Shown in pieces: positions 34,825 to 44,265 of a stretch of DNA of 64,000 bases. The stretch comes from an uncultured Victivallales bacterium (lineage in GTDB: Bacteria; Verrucomicrobiota; Lentisphaeria; Victivallales; UBA1829), in assembly GCA_934644965.1 (NCBI GenBank), contig CAKUDG010000009.1, positions 32,329 to 96,328 on the forward strand, written 5' to 3'. The number at the start of each line of letters is the position of its first letter. The stretch's first letter is position 1. Both the position numbers and the translations under genes were made by a program. The notes beneath the pieces are model-generated. The model was not told where the DNA came from. It ran no database searches and saw nothing but the letters and a program-made list of their open reading frames with translations.

Positions 34825-37431
34825 ATGAAGGCAGCAAAAGTTTTCCTGCTGGCGGGAATCCTGTTTTCCAGCCTGTACACCATCGCCCAGAACCAGGATG
34901 CGAAAGCGCCGCTTGCGGATCTCTGGATCCGTCAACCTGAAAACGGAGCCATCACGGACCGGGGCGGACATGCAAAAATCATCCCGGGTAAGGAGACAAA
35001 ATTCATCAACGGTCCCCTGGGAATGAAAGCTTTGAAGTTCGACGGAAGCAGGGAAGCAGTCGCAAAACTTGATCTGGGCAAGGAGATAAAGGACAAGCTG
35101 GACGGCTTCGACTTCACCATCAGTTTCTGGGTCAGACTGGACTCGATTCTCCCGAAAAACCAGAACCGGACAGGCCTGGGCATGAATTTTTCCGGGAATC
35201 AGCATTTTTCCATGGGTTTCCCGATCACCGGCCCGGGAGGGAACGCGACCTTCTGGAGCGCAGTTCCCGTGGAGAAGGGCAAATGGCATCAGATCGCCTT
35301 CACGTATTCCATCGACAAGGGTGAAATGAAACTGTATCTGGACGGGAATCTGCATCAAAGCTCCATTGATGCGGAACTTTTCCCGTTGAAGCTCAATTTC
35401 AACGAAATCGGGACCTTTGACGGTGCACTTGCCTCCATCCAGATCTGGGACCGCGCCCTTTCGGAAGAGGAACTTTCCACCGTCGCCATCGGTCCGGAAT
35501 CCTTTATGGAATACCGCAGCGAGCTGGAAAAATTCAATCCGGACAGCAAAGGACTTGCCCAAATGCGGGACAATCTTCTGAAACGTCTGACTTCGATGCG
35601 TTCCAAGGACAAGGTCACGCTGAGCGAACTGAATGATCTCACCAAACAGATCAATACGATGCTCCATCTCCGGGATGCGGCAAAAGCCCTGAAATCGACC
35701 AGTCTTTCAGATGCGCCCTTTGCGCTCATGGAAGTCCGTCCGGTCAGTCCGATCATCCGGACTCCGGAAGCCTTTCCCCCGGATGCGGAGTATACGTCCA
35801 ATCTCCGTGTCGCAGCCGCGAAAGGAGAATATGAACCTTTGTCCTTCATCATTCATCCGTATCAGGACATCGAGAAATTTGAATTCATTCCCGGCGATTT
35901 CAAAAGCAAGGACGGCGCCGTGATTCCGGCAAGCGCCATCGACAAAAAGGTGGTCAAATGCTGGTATCAGGCGAACTGGAACAGCTATTTCAACAGCGGA
36001 AACCAGATTCTCGTGCCAGACCTGTTGCTGAATGACGACACTCTGGTGAAAGTCGATGAAATCAAACGGAAGAATTTCCTGCGCATCGACTATCCTGAAG
36101 GCGCGAAATATTGCGACGTGAACTTTTCCGGAAATTTTGAAAACGTCAAACCCTTCAACTACTGCATCGAACCGGTAAAGGACGCAAAGACCCTTCAGCC
36201 TGTAAAACTCACTCCCGGACGCGGCACGCAGTTCTGGCTGACGGTTCATGTGCCGCAGGATGCGAAATCCGGGCTCTACACCTCCCGCGTCCAGACCCGC
36301 TGCGACGGGAAAGACACAGGGACCTTCGACATCACTCTCCGCGTCTACCCGTTTGAACTTCCGCGTGCGAAAACGGCCTACAATCTGAACGAAGACTACA
36401 TTACCTTCATCATCGGAGTCAACCTGGGAGTCTATGCGGGCATGACGAAAGATCTGGATGAAGCCGCAAGAATTCTCAAGATGGACTATGCGAACATGGC
36501 GGCGCACAACATTCATCATCCCGGAGTCGCCGTCTTTGACGGATCGAAACGTTCGGAGGAAGTGTTCCTTCGTGATGTTGCTCTGCAGAAGGAGGCCGGA
36601 ATGTCGCTCAAACCGGTCTGCAGCGCCGGAGCGGCAGACGACGGCGGTTTCATCCGCAATGAAGGCAAGGAAGAACGGACTCCGGAAGACTACAAAAAGA
36701 ACCAGGAGGAATTTAAAAAGAAAATGGAACTGGTTCTTCCCGTGGTACAAAAGGCCTTCGGACACAATGACATCCACTTCTATGGAATCGACGAGGCCCA
36801 GCATCCCGGGACTCTCCGCGCAATGGCCCCCTACCGCGACATTCTCTTCCGGATGGGTGCCAAGGTCTTCACCTCCGGCTGGCACGACAATTACTTGTAT
36901 CTTCCCGCCTACGAAAACATTCATGCGCAGGCCGCCGAAATCGCAAAGCCGATTGCCGACCGCTGGCATGCAATCAAAGGCAAACTGGTTTGCTACGCCG
37001 GACCGTTCGCGGGACCGGATAACCCGGATCTCATGCGCCGCTCCCACGGCATGAAGATGTACCGCGCGGATTACGACGGATTCTTCATGCTCTCCTACGC
37101 AAGCGGACTTCACCTCTGGAACGAACGCGTCAATGGACGCTACCGCAACTTCACGATGGCGTATCCGACGGTCAACGGACCGGTGAATTCCATCGCCTTC
37201 GAGGGGTTGAGAGAAGGACTTGACGACATCCGCTACGCCACGCTTCTCCGTCAGCTGGCCGAAGAATGCTTCGCCTCCGGAAACCAGGACGCCATCTATA
37301 CTGCGAAAAAGGCGATTGCCTGGTTCGAGCTGACCGATGCGGACAAGGTTGATCTGGATCTGCTCCGGATGGAAATGGCGGATCACATCATTCAGATGAT
37401 GAAAGTGCTCGGCAAGGAGGTCAAAGGATGA
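34825..37431 (+). CDS. Secreted LamG-domain protein with DUF4091 (GH123-like) catalytic region
   Basis: An 868-residue protein with a signal peptide (MKAAKVFLLAGILFSSLYTI). Residues about 45-230 form a LamG/concanavalin-like sandwich (FTISFWVRLDS, GKWHQIAFTYS, LYLDGNLHQSS, IQIWDRALSEEE). From about 310 to the end is a DUF4091/GH123-like glycosidase region with a beta-sandwich, then a barrel containing FYGIDEAQHP and the signature EGLREGLDDIRYATLL. GH123 relatives cleave N-acetylgalactosamine glycans. The TGA overlaps the next ATG (ATGA), so the three genes here are translated in series. GAGGA lies 9 bases before the start. Confidence 0.88.
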   Translation: MKAAKVFLLAGILFSSLYTIAQNQDAKAPLADLWIRQPENGAITDRGGHAKIIPGKETKFINGPLGMKALKFDGSREAVAKLDLGKEIKDKLDGFDFTISFWVRLDSILPKNQNRTGLGMNFSGNQHFSMGFPITGPGGNATFWSAVPVEKGKWHQIAFTYSIDKGEMKLYLDGNLHQSSIDAELFPLKLNFNEIGTFDGALASIQIWDRALSEEELSTVAIGPESFMEYRSELEKFNPDSKGLAQMRDNLLKRLTSMRSKDKVTLSELNDLTKQINTMLHLRDAAKALKSTSLSDAPFALMEVRPVSPIIRTPEAFPPDAEYTSNLRVAAAKGEYEPLSFIIHPYQDIEKFEFIPGDFKSKDGAVIPASAIDKKVVKCWYQANWNSYFNSGNQILVPDLLLNDDTLVKVDEIKRKNFLRIDYPEGAKYCDVNFSGNFENVKPFNYCIEPVKDAKTLQPVKLTPGRGTQFWLTVHVPQDAKSGLYTSRVQTRCDGKDTGTFDITLRVYPFELPRAKTAYNLNEDYITFIIGVNLGVYAGMTKDLDEAARILKMDYANMAAHNIHHPGVAVFDGSKRSEEVFLRDVALQKEAGMSLKPVCSAGAADDGGFIRNEGKEERTPEDYKKNQEEFKKKMELVLPVVQKAFGHNDIHFYGIDEAQHPGTLRAMAPYRDILFRMGAKVFTSGWHDNYLYLPAYENIHAQAAEIAKPIADRWHAIKGKLVCYAGPFAGPDNPDLMRRSHGMKMYRADYDGFFMLSYASGLHLWNERVNGRYRNFTMAYPTVNGPVNSIAFEGLREGLDDIRYATLLRQLAEECFASGNQDAIYTAKKAIAWFELTDADKVDLDLLRMEMADHIIQMMKVLGKEVKG

Positions 37432-38711
37432 AAGCCATTTTCCCATTTTTTGCGGCGGGCATGCTTCTGATGGCACCCTGCTGCTGTCTGACAGCGGCGG
37501 ACGAGCAGAAGAAAACGGAATCTTCCTCCTCCTCCGTTCTTCCCGCGACGGATGAGGAAATGAAAGGCGTCCCTTCCGCCAGCATTTACGATGCACACGC
37601 CATCACGGAGAGATTTACCGCGGATACCGTCTTTGAAAAGGGAGAGGGTATCGAAATCCTGATTCCGCTTACGGAAAAGGAAACTGCTGAAATGGCGGAC
37701 GAGCCGTCGCTTGTCGACCGTTTCTGGGAACGGCGCAAGGCGCTTGCGGAGGCAACTAGTCTGCAGAAGGACTCTTCCTCCGCCGCCACCGCCGGGAAGG
37801 AATCCGGTGACGCAGCAGCGGTAAAGGCGGAAAAGGGAAAGGGCCAGGAAGCGGAATTTTTCATCAATGTCACCCGTGACGAGCTTTTCTTCGCTCTCCG
37901 CTGCAACGCCTCTGAAGGCGACATCGTTGAAATTATCGCTGGACCTCATTCGGGAGAATTCCTCGGCCGCGCTGATCTGCATCTGGTGCTGGACACGAGT
38001 TCCAGGACTCTCAGAAGTCTTTCCGAACAGCATCTGCGCGGATTCGATCTGAGCAGGCAAAGGAAATACTCGTTCTCGGAGGAAAAAGGAATCCGGACCA
38101 TCACCCTGCGTCTTTCATGGCAGGATTTTCAGCATCTGACGGGAGACATTCCGCTTTCTCCGGATACGAAAGGCATCTGGGATTTCCGCGTGTTTCTCTG
38201 GTCGGGAGGCAAAGGCTACCGCTGGGGATCGCTGCCGGGAACGCCAAACGACAAACTGCTGCGTCTGCCGGCCTTTTCAGACCGTATCATCCGCGGCATC
38301 CGGGCAAAAATTTTTCAGGAGGCAACCACCGTTTATTACAAGCCGGGCAAGGACAACAAAGGGATCCCCCTGGCCAAGGAATATCGGCTGGATGTGCTGC
38401 TTGGTTTTCTCAAGCAGGTGGAGCCGTCGCACATCAATTACGGTCTGAGCCGCCGTCAGGCGTTCACGTTTCCGTTCAGCACCTACTACATGATCCGAGA
38501 CACGGAAAAGCTGGCGGAATATCGGGAACAGAAACTGAAATTCGCACGCGACGCCGGAGTCCGTGTCGGTGAAAATTCCATCTATGCCAGGCTTCTGATG
38601 GCATCGGATTACGACCGTTACGCGGACCCGGACTCCGAATGGGAGGAGATGCGCCGCAAGGCAATGCGTGATCATCTGTTCAGCACGGATTTTCTGGAGG
38701 AATGGGAATGA
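37428..38711 (+). CDS. Secreted protein with CBM9-like domain
   Basis: A 427-residue protein. The N-terminus MKAIFPFFAAGMLLMAPCCC is a signal sequence; the cysteine triplet could serve lipidation. Residues about 140-270 resemble a CBM9/DOMON-type sandwich (EAEFFINVTRDELFFALRCN, ADLHLVLDTSS, ITLRLSWQDF). The C-terminal third is helical and unrecognised. It overlaps both neighbours by four bases and probably assists the DUF4091 enzyme, for example as a binding subunit. That role is inferred from position. Confidence 0.78.
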   Translation: MKAIFPFFAAGMLLMAPCCCLTAADEQKKTESSSSSVLPATDEEMKGVPSASIYDAHAITERFTADTVFEKGEGIEILIPLTEKETAEMADEPSLVDRFWERRKALAEATSLQKDSSSAATAGKESGDAAAVKAEKGKGQEAEFFINVTRDELFFALRCNASEGDIVEIIAGPHSGEFLGRADLHLVLDTSSRTLRSLSEQHLRGFDLSRQRKYSFSEEKGIRTITLRLSWQDFQHLTGDIPLSPDTKGIWDFRVFLWSGGKGYRWGSLPGTPNDKLLRLPAFSDRIIRGIRAKIFQEATTVYYKPGKDNKGIPLAKEYRLDVLLGFLKQVEPSHINYGLSRRQAFTFPFSTYYMIRDTEKLAEYREQKLKFARDAGVRVGENSIYARLLMASDYDRYADPDSEWEEMRRKAMRDHLFSTDFLEEWE

Positions 38712-40162
38712 AGAGAACTTTTCAACTGAATGGGAAATGCGTTTTCTGCGTCCTGTGCATACTGTCGACATTCATCATGCTTCAGGGAGCGGATTTTCAA
38801 AGTCTGATGAAGAAAGCGGCTGATACGCAGACGCTCGCAGACCGTTACAAGATCTGGGACGAAGCTCTTTCGGCGGCGAAAAACGATTCGGAACGCTTTC
38901 AGGTGGCATCCACGGCATTTGCAGCCGCTTTCGGGACAAAAGACAAGGATAATGTCGGGAAATACGGTTTTCTGATTGCCGGGAATCCCACGGCTCCCGC
39001 GGAGGAGCGTGCCAATGCAATGTTTCATGCTCTGAAAATGTCAAACGAGTGGAAAAACCACACCCTTTATCTGGATCTGAAAATCCCCCCCTCCTTCTGG
39101 GAGGCCTATTTGAAGATGCCGGAAAAGAAGCCGGAACAGGAAGTTGCGGCGTTTCAGGAACTTGCCGAGGCATACAAGAGAGATCAGGAATACGTGAAGG
39201 CCATTATGCAGCTGCGCCGTGTGCTGGATCATCCGGCGGCAAACGTCTATGACAAGATCAATGTTTCCATGAAACTTTCCGACATGCTTCTGGAGACGGG
39301 GAAACAGAAGGAAGCGCTCGACTGCCTGGAAAAGGCCATCGCTCTTCCGGGAGTGCCTCCAGGACGCAAAGTGGATCTCATGATCAAAAAAAGCGATGTC
39401 ATCCTGGCGGGAAACAACTATTACGCCACTCCTTCCCAGGCAGATCTTGACGCCGCGTGCAAAGTCTATCAGGACATCATTGACATGAAAGGAGTCCCCA
39501 GAGACAAGAGGGACGATGCCACCATCAAGCTCGCAAACTTTCATCTCGACCGGAAAAATTATGAAAAAGCCTTTCAAGTGGCCAGCAAGCTTCTGAAAGC
39601 CAAGAGGAATCCCCCCTCCCAGTGGGCATGGAACCAGCTCAGCATCATCGTCGGACATGCCCAGACAGGAATGAAGAATTATGAAGGCGCCATTGAAACG
39701 TTTGACAAACTCCGTGATCTCAACTATATGATCGGGGACACCTGCCGTTTCCTCGGATTCGCCTATTATAAGAACAAGGATTATACTCTCGCTCTCGGAT
39801 CGTACGACATGGCTCTCGAAGCCTTGAAGAGAGCCGAGGACGACCGCCCCCTCTGGTGCAAAAGCTGGATCAGCAAAATCAAATGGTTCACGAACGAGAG
39901 AAATGCGAAATCCCTGAACGAAATCATGGCAAAGCGTGCCGCAAAACTTGAAGCGGCGGCAAAAGCATCCGGGAAACAGCTCCAGGAGAATGTCGCGTCC
40001 AGTTTCAAATCGGCCTCGGACGGAGTCAGCGATCCCGCCAATGCCGTGAAGAAAAAGAAGGCTGAAATCCTCGATATTGACGACATCATTTCAGGAAAGG
40101 GGGATGACAACGGAATCTCCGCCGACGGTCTCGAACTCGACGACGATACCCTTCTTCAATAA
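38708..40162 (+). CDS. Secreted tetratricopeptide-repeat protein
   Basis: A 484-residue protein with a signal peptide (MKRTFQLNGKCVFCVLCILS, cleavage near LQGA). It has TPR-type helical repeats from about 140 to 390, for example LSDMLLETGKQKEALDCLEK, NFHLDRKNYEKAFQVA and FLGFAYYKNKDYTLALGSYD, and an acidic C-terminal tail (about 440-484). The ATG at 38708 overlaps the upstream TGA and has GGAGG 8 bases ahead; an ATG at 38702 is too close to it. It ends the operon. It parallels the TPR protein that follows the DUF4838 enzyme at 28545-29561. Confidence 0.86.
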   Translation: MKRTFQLNGKCVFCVLCILSTFIMLQGADFQSLMKKAADTQTLADRYKIWDEALSAAKNDSERFQVASTAFAAAFGTKDKDNVGKYGFLIAGNPTAPAEERANAMFHALKMSNEWKNHTLYLDLKIPPSFWEAYLKMPEKKPEQEVAAFQELAEAYKRDQEYVKAIMQLRRVLDHPAANVYDKINVSMKLSDMLLETGKQKEALDCLEKAIALPGVPPGRKVDLMIKKSDVILAGNNYYATPSQADLDAACKVYQDIIDMKGVPRDKRDDATIKLANFHLDRKNYEKAFQVASKLLKAKRNPPSQWAWNQLSIIVGHAQTGMKNYEGAIETFDKLRDLNYMIGDTCRFLGFAYYKNKDYTLALGSYDMALEALKRAEDDRPLWCKSWISKIKWFTNERNAKSLNEIMAKRAAKLEAAAKASGKQLQENVASSFKSASDGVSDPANAVKKKKAEILDIDDIISGKGDDNGISADGLELDDDTLLQ

Positions 40163-40339
40163 CTCTTCTGCTCTTTTTCTCCGCAACAGACATTTCGCGC
40201 AGGCGGGATCTCATCAAATGAGTTTGCCGCGCTGAAAAAACAGAGAAATTCAGAAGACACACCCATTGTTCGGCCTTCCGGAAAAGCAGACAGGACCTTT
40301 GATCCGATCCGGACACCGTCAGACAAATCCGGACCGTCA

Positions 40340-40388
40340 GGGAGAAATCCTTTCAGAATGAACGGGATTTCTCCCTCTTTCTTTTTTC
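40340..40388 (+). terminator. Intrinsic terminator of the DUF4091 operon
   Basis: GGGAGAAATCC at 40340-40350 pairs with GGGATTTCTCCC at 40364-40375, followed by a T-rich run. It lies about 180 bases past the last stop codon. Confidence 0.8.
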
Positions 40389-40644
40389 TCTTGACTTTTG
40401 TCCTGTTTCCTTTTTCCCGCTTCCCCCGTTTTCTCCCGTTGTTCCTTCTGGCGAATGGAACTAATTTTCCAAGAGGGGGGGACAGCGATGGTCACGTTCT
40501 TGTTTTCTCCTGCTGAAATGAAGGGAAACTTTTCTTCCGGCAGGAACAAAAGAAAGGAGCAGGAAGAGAAGAGAAAAAAAAAAGAAAAGGCTTTTTTCCC
40601 CCGGACTTTGCAAGTGCTGATGGGGGAAAAAATTTCTGAGCGGG

Positions 40645-41577
40645 TTATTCTCCGGAATTTTTTCTTGCGGCCAGTTTGAGAAGGGCGTAGAGAGTCCGCA
40701 TATGGGGGGCCCTGATCCGGTATTTGTCCGCGATGCGGAGGGGTTCTCCGAGAAGGGCGTCGATTTCAAGAGGACGACCTGCTTCGAAATCCTGCAGGGT
40801 GCTGGGCTTGTATGCGGCGAAGGAACGGGTGTATTCAATGTTCTGCGTGATGCCCTCCCGCGGGACGCGGCAACCGTCGGCTTCTGCGATTTCGACAACT
40901 TCGGACATCACCGCCTCTATCAGCGCCACGGCATCAGGATCCGACATGATGACGGATGTATCCGCAGAGACGCCAAGCACGGAAACCGGATTGTAAGAGG
41001 CGTTCCAGAGCAGTTTATACCAGCGTTTTGCTGTAATGTCGGATTCGATGGAAACGGGAATTCCTGAGGAGCGGAAGAGTTCGATGAAGTCCATCATCCG
41101 TTTGGAAAAAGACTTTCCGACGGGGAAAGGACCGGCCGCGAGCGTGCCGCCGTCAAGATGCTCCACGGTCCCGGGTTCGGGACGGCGGACCCCGACATAC
41201 GCAATCGCTCCGGCAATCTCATTTTCCGGAAACGCTTCCTGAAAAGGCTTTTCATTGCCCAGTCCGTTCTGGATCAGGAAAAGAGCGGTATGTTTCCCCA
41301 TAACCGGACGGCAGAGAGCGGCCGGGTCCAGTCCGGGAAGGACTTTCAGGGCACAAAGCAGAATGTCAGGAGCCTCGGGAACTTCGGAAACATCATGATA
41401 CACGGCATCCGGACGGAAATCATAGTCTCCCTTGCAGGAACGGATATGATATACGCCGTGCTGTCTCATCAGCGCCTCATAATCCGAGCGGGCGACCACG
41501 GAAACATGCGCGGAAGAAGATAATTTCGATGCAAAAAACACTCCGACGGATCCCGCCCCGACAACCAGCACACGCAT
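40645..41577 (-). CDS. panE: 2-dehydropantoate 2-reductase family protein (ApbA/PanE)
   Basis: A 310-residue NADPH-dependent reductase that would convert 2-dehydropantoate to pantoate in vitamin B5 and coenzyme A synthesis. The Rossmann motif is MRVLVVGAGSVGVFFASKL; the catalytic lysine segment is DITAKRWYKLLWNASYNPVS, and the C-terminal helical domain follows. The family also includes other 2-ketoacid reductases, so the exact substrate is not certain. GGGAG stands 6 bases before the ATG. It is the last gene of a six-gene operon, 22 bases after yggS. Confidence 0.87.
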   Translation of the reverse strand: MRVLVVGAGSVGVFFASKLSSSAHVSVVARSDYEALMRQHGVYHIRSCKGDYDFRPDAVYHDVSEVPEAPDILLCALKVLPGLDPAALCRPVMGKHTALFLIQNGLGNEKPFQEAFPENEIAGAIAYVGVRRPEPGTVEHLDGGTLAAGPFPVGKSFSKRMMDFIELFRSSGIPVSIESDITAKRWYKLLWNASYNPVSVLGVSADTSVIMSDPDAVALIEAVMSEVVEIAEADGCRVPREGITQNIEYTRSFAAYKPSTLQDFEAGRPLEIDALLGEPLRIADKYRIRAPHMRTLYALLKLAARKNSGE

Positions 41578-41599
41578 TTTTTTCTCCCGCTCTCTTTCC

Positions 41600-42286
41600 T
41601 CAGCCTCTGTTGCCGAACACAGCCGTCCCAATCCGGACAATGGTCGCCCCTTCGGCAACCGCGTATTCAAAATCGCCGCTCATCCCCATGGAAAGCTCCG
41701 GGAGAAGAATTCCGAATTTCTGTTCCATGGCATCGCGCAAAGTGCGCAGTCCGGCGAAAGTCTCCCTGATTCTCGTTTCTCCCGCTCCGAATTCGGCCAT
41801 GGTCATCAGTCCGCGGAAGGAAAGATGACGCATGGACAGGGCTGTCTCCGCAAGAGCGACCGCTTCGTCCCTGCCCCGAATGCCGGACTTCGATTCCTCT
41901 CCGGAGAGATTCACTTCCAGCAGAATGTTGATCTGTTTTCCCTCCTCCGCCGCCGTATGATCCAGTTTCCGCAGAAGCTTTCCCGAATCGACGGAATGAA
42001 TCCAGGAGGCGTAACGGACGGCCTTCACCACCTTGTTGCTCTGAAGATGCCCGATCAAATGCCAGGAAATTTCCGCAGGCAGCTGCGGGACTTTGATTTC
42101 CAGTTCAGCGGTCCGATTCTCCCCGAAACACAACTGCCCTGCACGGAAAGCTTCCGCAATATCTTCAGCAGGAAAGGTCTTCGACACCGCAAGAAGATGG
42201 ACTTCCTCCGGTTTCCTTCCGTACTTTACAGCCGCATCAGAGATTTTTTCCAGAACAGCGGCAAGATTTTCTGCAATCGAAGGCAT
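41600..42286 (-). CDS. yggS: YggS family pyridoxal-phosphate homeostasis protein
   Basis: A 228-residue cytoplasmic protein of the alanine-racemase fold that binds pyridoxal 5'-phosphate and keeps its pools balanced without known catalysis. K36 in HLLAVSKTFP is the PLP lysine. Other family marks are FGENRTAELEIK, WHLIGHLQSNKV, IHSVDS, LEVNLSGEESKSG and LSMGMSGDFEYAVAEGATIVRIG. Length matches the family. It lies between cysE and the panE-like gene. Confidence 0.95.
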   Translation of the reverse strand: MPSIAENLAAVLEKISDAAVKYGRKPEEVHLLAVSKTFPAEDIAEAFRAGQLCFGENRTAELEIKVPQLPAEISWHLIGHLQSNKVVKAVRYASWIHSVDSGKLLRKLDHTAAEEGKQINILLEVNLSGEESKSGIRGRDEAVALAETALSMRHLSFRGLMTMAEFGAGETRIRETFAGLRTLRDAMEQKFGILLPELSMGMSGDFEYAVAEGATIVRIGTAVFGNRG

Positions 42287-42318
42287 TCTCTGTCCGCCCC
42301 TCCTTCCTTCTTTTTCTC

Positions 42319-43344
42319 TCAGGTGCCGAGCTCTCTGCCCGAGGAAGAGGCGGGATCACTCCCATCCGTTTTCCCCTGCTCCTTCCCTCGCCGGAAGCGA
42401 TTGATGGTCAACTCAGGAGGAGCGATGGTGATCTTCGTTCCCGGCTCCGTGCTTTCAGTGAGCCAGACATTCCCCCCGATCACCGATCCGCTTCCGATCA
42501 CGACGGATCCGAGAATCGTGGCGCCGGCATAAATCGTGACATTGTCCTCAATGGTCGGATGGCGCTTGGCACCTTTGATAATCATCCCGCAGGCGTCCTT
42601 GGGGAAGGAAAGCGCACCCAGCGTGACACCCTGATAGATCTTCACGTTCGATCCGATGACGGCGGTCTCGCCAATCACCACCCCCGTCCCGTGATCAATG
42701 AAAATGCCCTTTCCCAGCCGCGCCCCGGGATGAATGTCGATCCCCGTGATTCTATGCGCATATTCGCACATCATGCGCGGAATCAGAGGCACATTGCGCT
42801 GATACAGAAAATGTGCAATCCGCTGAATCGTGATGGCCTTGATTCCGGGATAGCTCAGGATGATTTCATCCAGGGAACGGGCGGCGGGATCCCCTTCAAA
42901 GGCGGCCTGCACATCCAGTTTCATGATCTCGCGGATGACGGGAATTTCCTCCAGGAGGAGGCGTGCCGAATCGCGGGCAAGAGTCCTGCAGTCGCACTCC
43001 GCGCGTTTCTGCAGCGAGCAGCTGTGGCGGTAGGCGCGCAGAATCAGATCCTTCAGCTCGGAATAGGAGGCCCCGACCAGATTGCCCACCGCATATTTCA
43101 ATGATTCCGGAGAATACGCCTCACGCTCCGCAAATCCGGGAAACACCAGTTCCAGAAGCTCGCTGAGCACGTGGAGGATCTCTGATTCCCGGGGAAGATT
43201 CGCTCCCTCGTTGTGATTGACTCCGATCCCGTCCAGGAAAGTGGCGGCGATCTGATCCACCAGGAGTTCCATGAAACGGCCGTTTCCGGCGTTCTCTTCT
43301 TCTCCGCAGGGATTCTCCCTCTGTTCCTCACAGTCAAGCTTCAT
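42319..43344 (-). CDS. cysE: Serine O-acetyltransferase
   Basis: A 341-residue enzyme that makes O-acetylserine, the direct precursor of cysteine, from serine and acetyl-CoA. The N-terminal helical domain (to about residue 200) is longer than in E. coli. The left-handed beta-helix begins at about 205: GIDIHPGARLGKGIFIDHGT, VVIGETAVIGSNVKIYQGVT and DNVTIYAGATILGSVVIGSG. This larger form resembles the EpsC/plant-like variants found in PVC bacteria. No cysK is seen nearby. It lies 21 bases after yicC. Confidence 0.94.
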   Translation of the reverse strand: MKLDCEEQRENPCGEEENAGNGRFMELLVDQIAATFLDGIGVNHNEGANLPRESEILHVLSELLELVFPGFAEREAYSPESLKYAVGNLVGASYSELKDLILRAYRHSCSLQKRAECDCRTLARDSARLLLEEIPVIREIMKLDVQAAFEGDPAARSLDEIILSYPGIKAITIQRIAHFLYQRNVPLIPRMMCEYAHRITGIDIHPGARLGKGIFIDHGTGVVIGETAVIGSNVKIYQGVTLGALSFPKDACGMIIKGAKRHPTIEDNVTIYAGATILGSVVIGSGSVIGGNVWLTESTEPGTKITIAPPELTINRFRRGKEQGKTDGSDPASSSGRELGT

Positions 43345-43365
43345 GAATCTGCGTTTCCTTCCTGA

Positions 43366-44265
43366 TTATTCGATATTCTGCACCTGTTCGCGGATCTTTT
43401 CGAGTTCCGTCTTCATGGAAACGATCCGGGGGGAGATTTCAATGCTCAGGGCCTTGTTCCCGAGGGTGTTGATCTCGCGGAACATTTCCTGAACCATGAA
43501 ATCCAGAGTCCGGCCGACCGGTTCCGAAGAAGTTTCCATCAGGGCGGAAAAATGAGAAAAATGACTTTTCAGGCGGGTGATTTCCTCCGTCACGTCCGCA
43601 CGGTCGGAAAAAATCACCAGTTCCCTCAGAAACCGTTCATCCTGCGGATCCGCAGCCATTCCGGATTCCCGCACGCGCTGAAGGAGACGCTCCTGCTGGA
43701 GAGCCGGAATCCGAGCGGCCAGGGGAATGATTTCCTCCAGAATCTCCTCCAGAAAGCGAAGGCGTTTTTCCATGTCCGCCTTCAGATTCGCGCCCTCCGT
43801 CTCCCGGTGCTTCAACATGTTTTCCGCCGCTTCCAGAACCACGCGCCGGAGGGATTCTTCCACACAGGGAAGAGTGAAGTCCATTTCAGAAATTTCCACA
43901 ACCCCTGGAAGAGAAAGGACATCGGAAATCGTCAGTTTCCCCGGCAGAGCAAGTTTCGACTGCAGGGCCTCCGCATCCGAAAGAAGTTCTTTCACAAGAG
44001 TTTTGTTGATCCGGGGCCGCAGAGAGGAAGAGGATCCACCCTCCTGCCGGACCAGATCCACACGGACGGTCACTGCACCGCGGCTGACAAGAGGCGTCAA
44101 CGCCGAACGCAAGGAGGCCTCGTAACACGAAATCTCCCTCGGCATGACAAACTTCATTTCAAACTGGCGGCGGTTGACGGAAGACACCTCCGCCCGAAAT
44201 CCCGCGGGAAGCGCCGCAACACACCCCCCGGACGCACGTCCGAAACCGGTCATGCTTTTCATCAT
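43366..44265 (-). CDS. yicC: YicC family endoribonuclease
   Basis: A 299-residue protein with the family's start MKSMTGFGRASGG and end RTLDFMVQEMFREINTLGNKA. The central part is helical and fits the normal length of about 290. YicC was shown in E. coli to cleave small RNAs. The first codon overlaps the stop of the upstream lipoprotein gene (ATGA), so the two are coupled. It sits in an operon with cysE, yggS and the panE-like gene. Confidence 0.95.
   Translation of the reverse strand: MMKSMTGFGRASGGCVAALPAGFRAEVSSVNRRQFEMKFVMPREISCYEASLRSALTPLVSRGAVTVRVDLVRQEGGSSSSLRPRINKTLVKELLSDAEALQSKLALPGKLTISDVLSLPGVVEISEMDFTLPCVEESLRRVVLEAAENMLKHRETEGANLKADMEKRLRFLEEILEEIIPLAARIPALQQERLLQRVRESGMAADPQDERFLRELVIFSDRADVTEEITRLKSHFSHFSALMETSSEPVGRTLDFMVQEMFREINTLGNKALSIEISPRIVSMKTELEKIREQVQNIE

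Noticed and set aside
40398..40679. A 93-codon plus-strand frame in the gap after the DUF4091 operon
   Set aside because: Lysine/glutamate-rich low-complexity end, no ribosome-binding site and overlap with the end of the panE-like gene.
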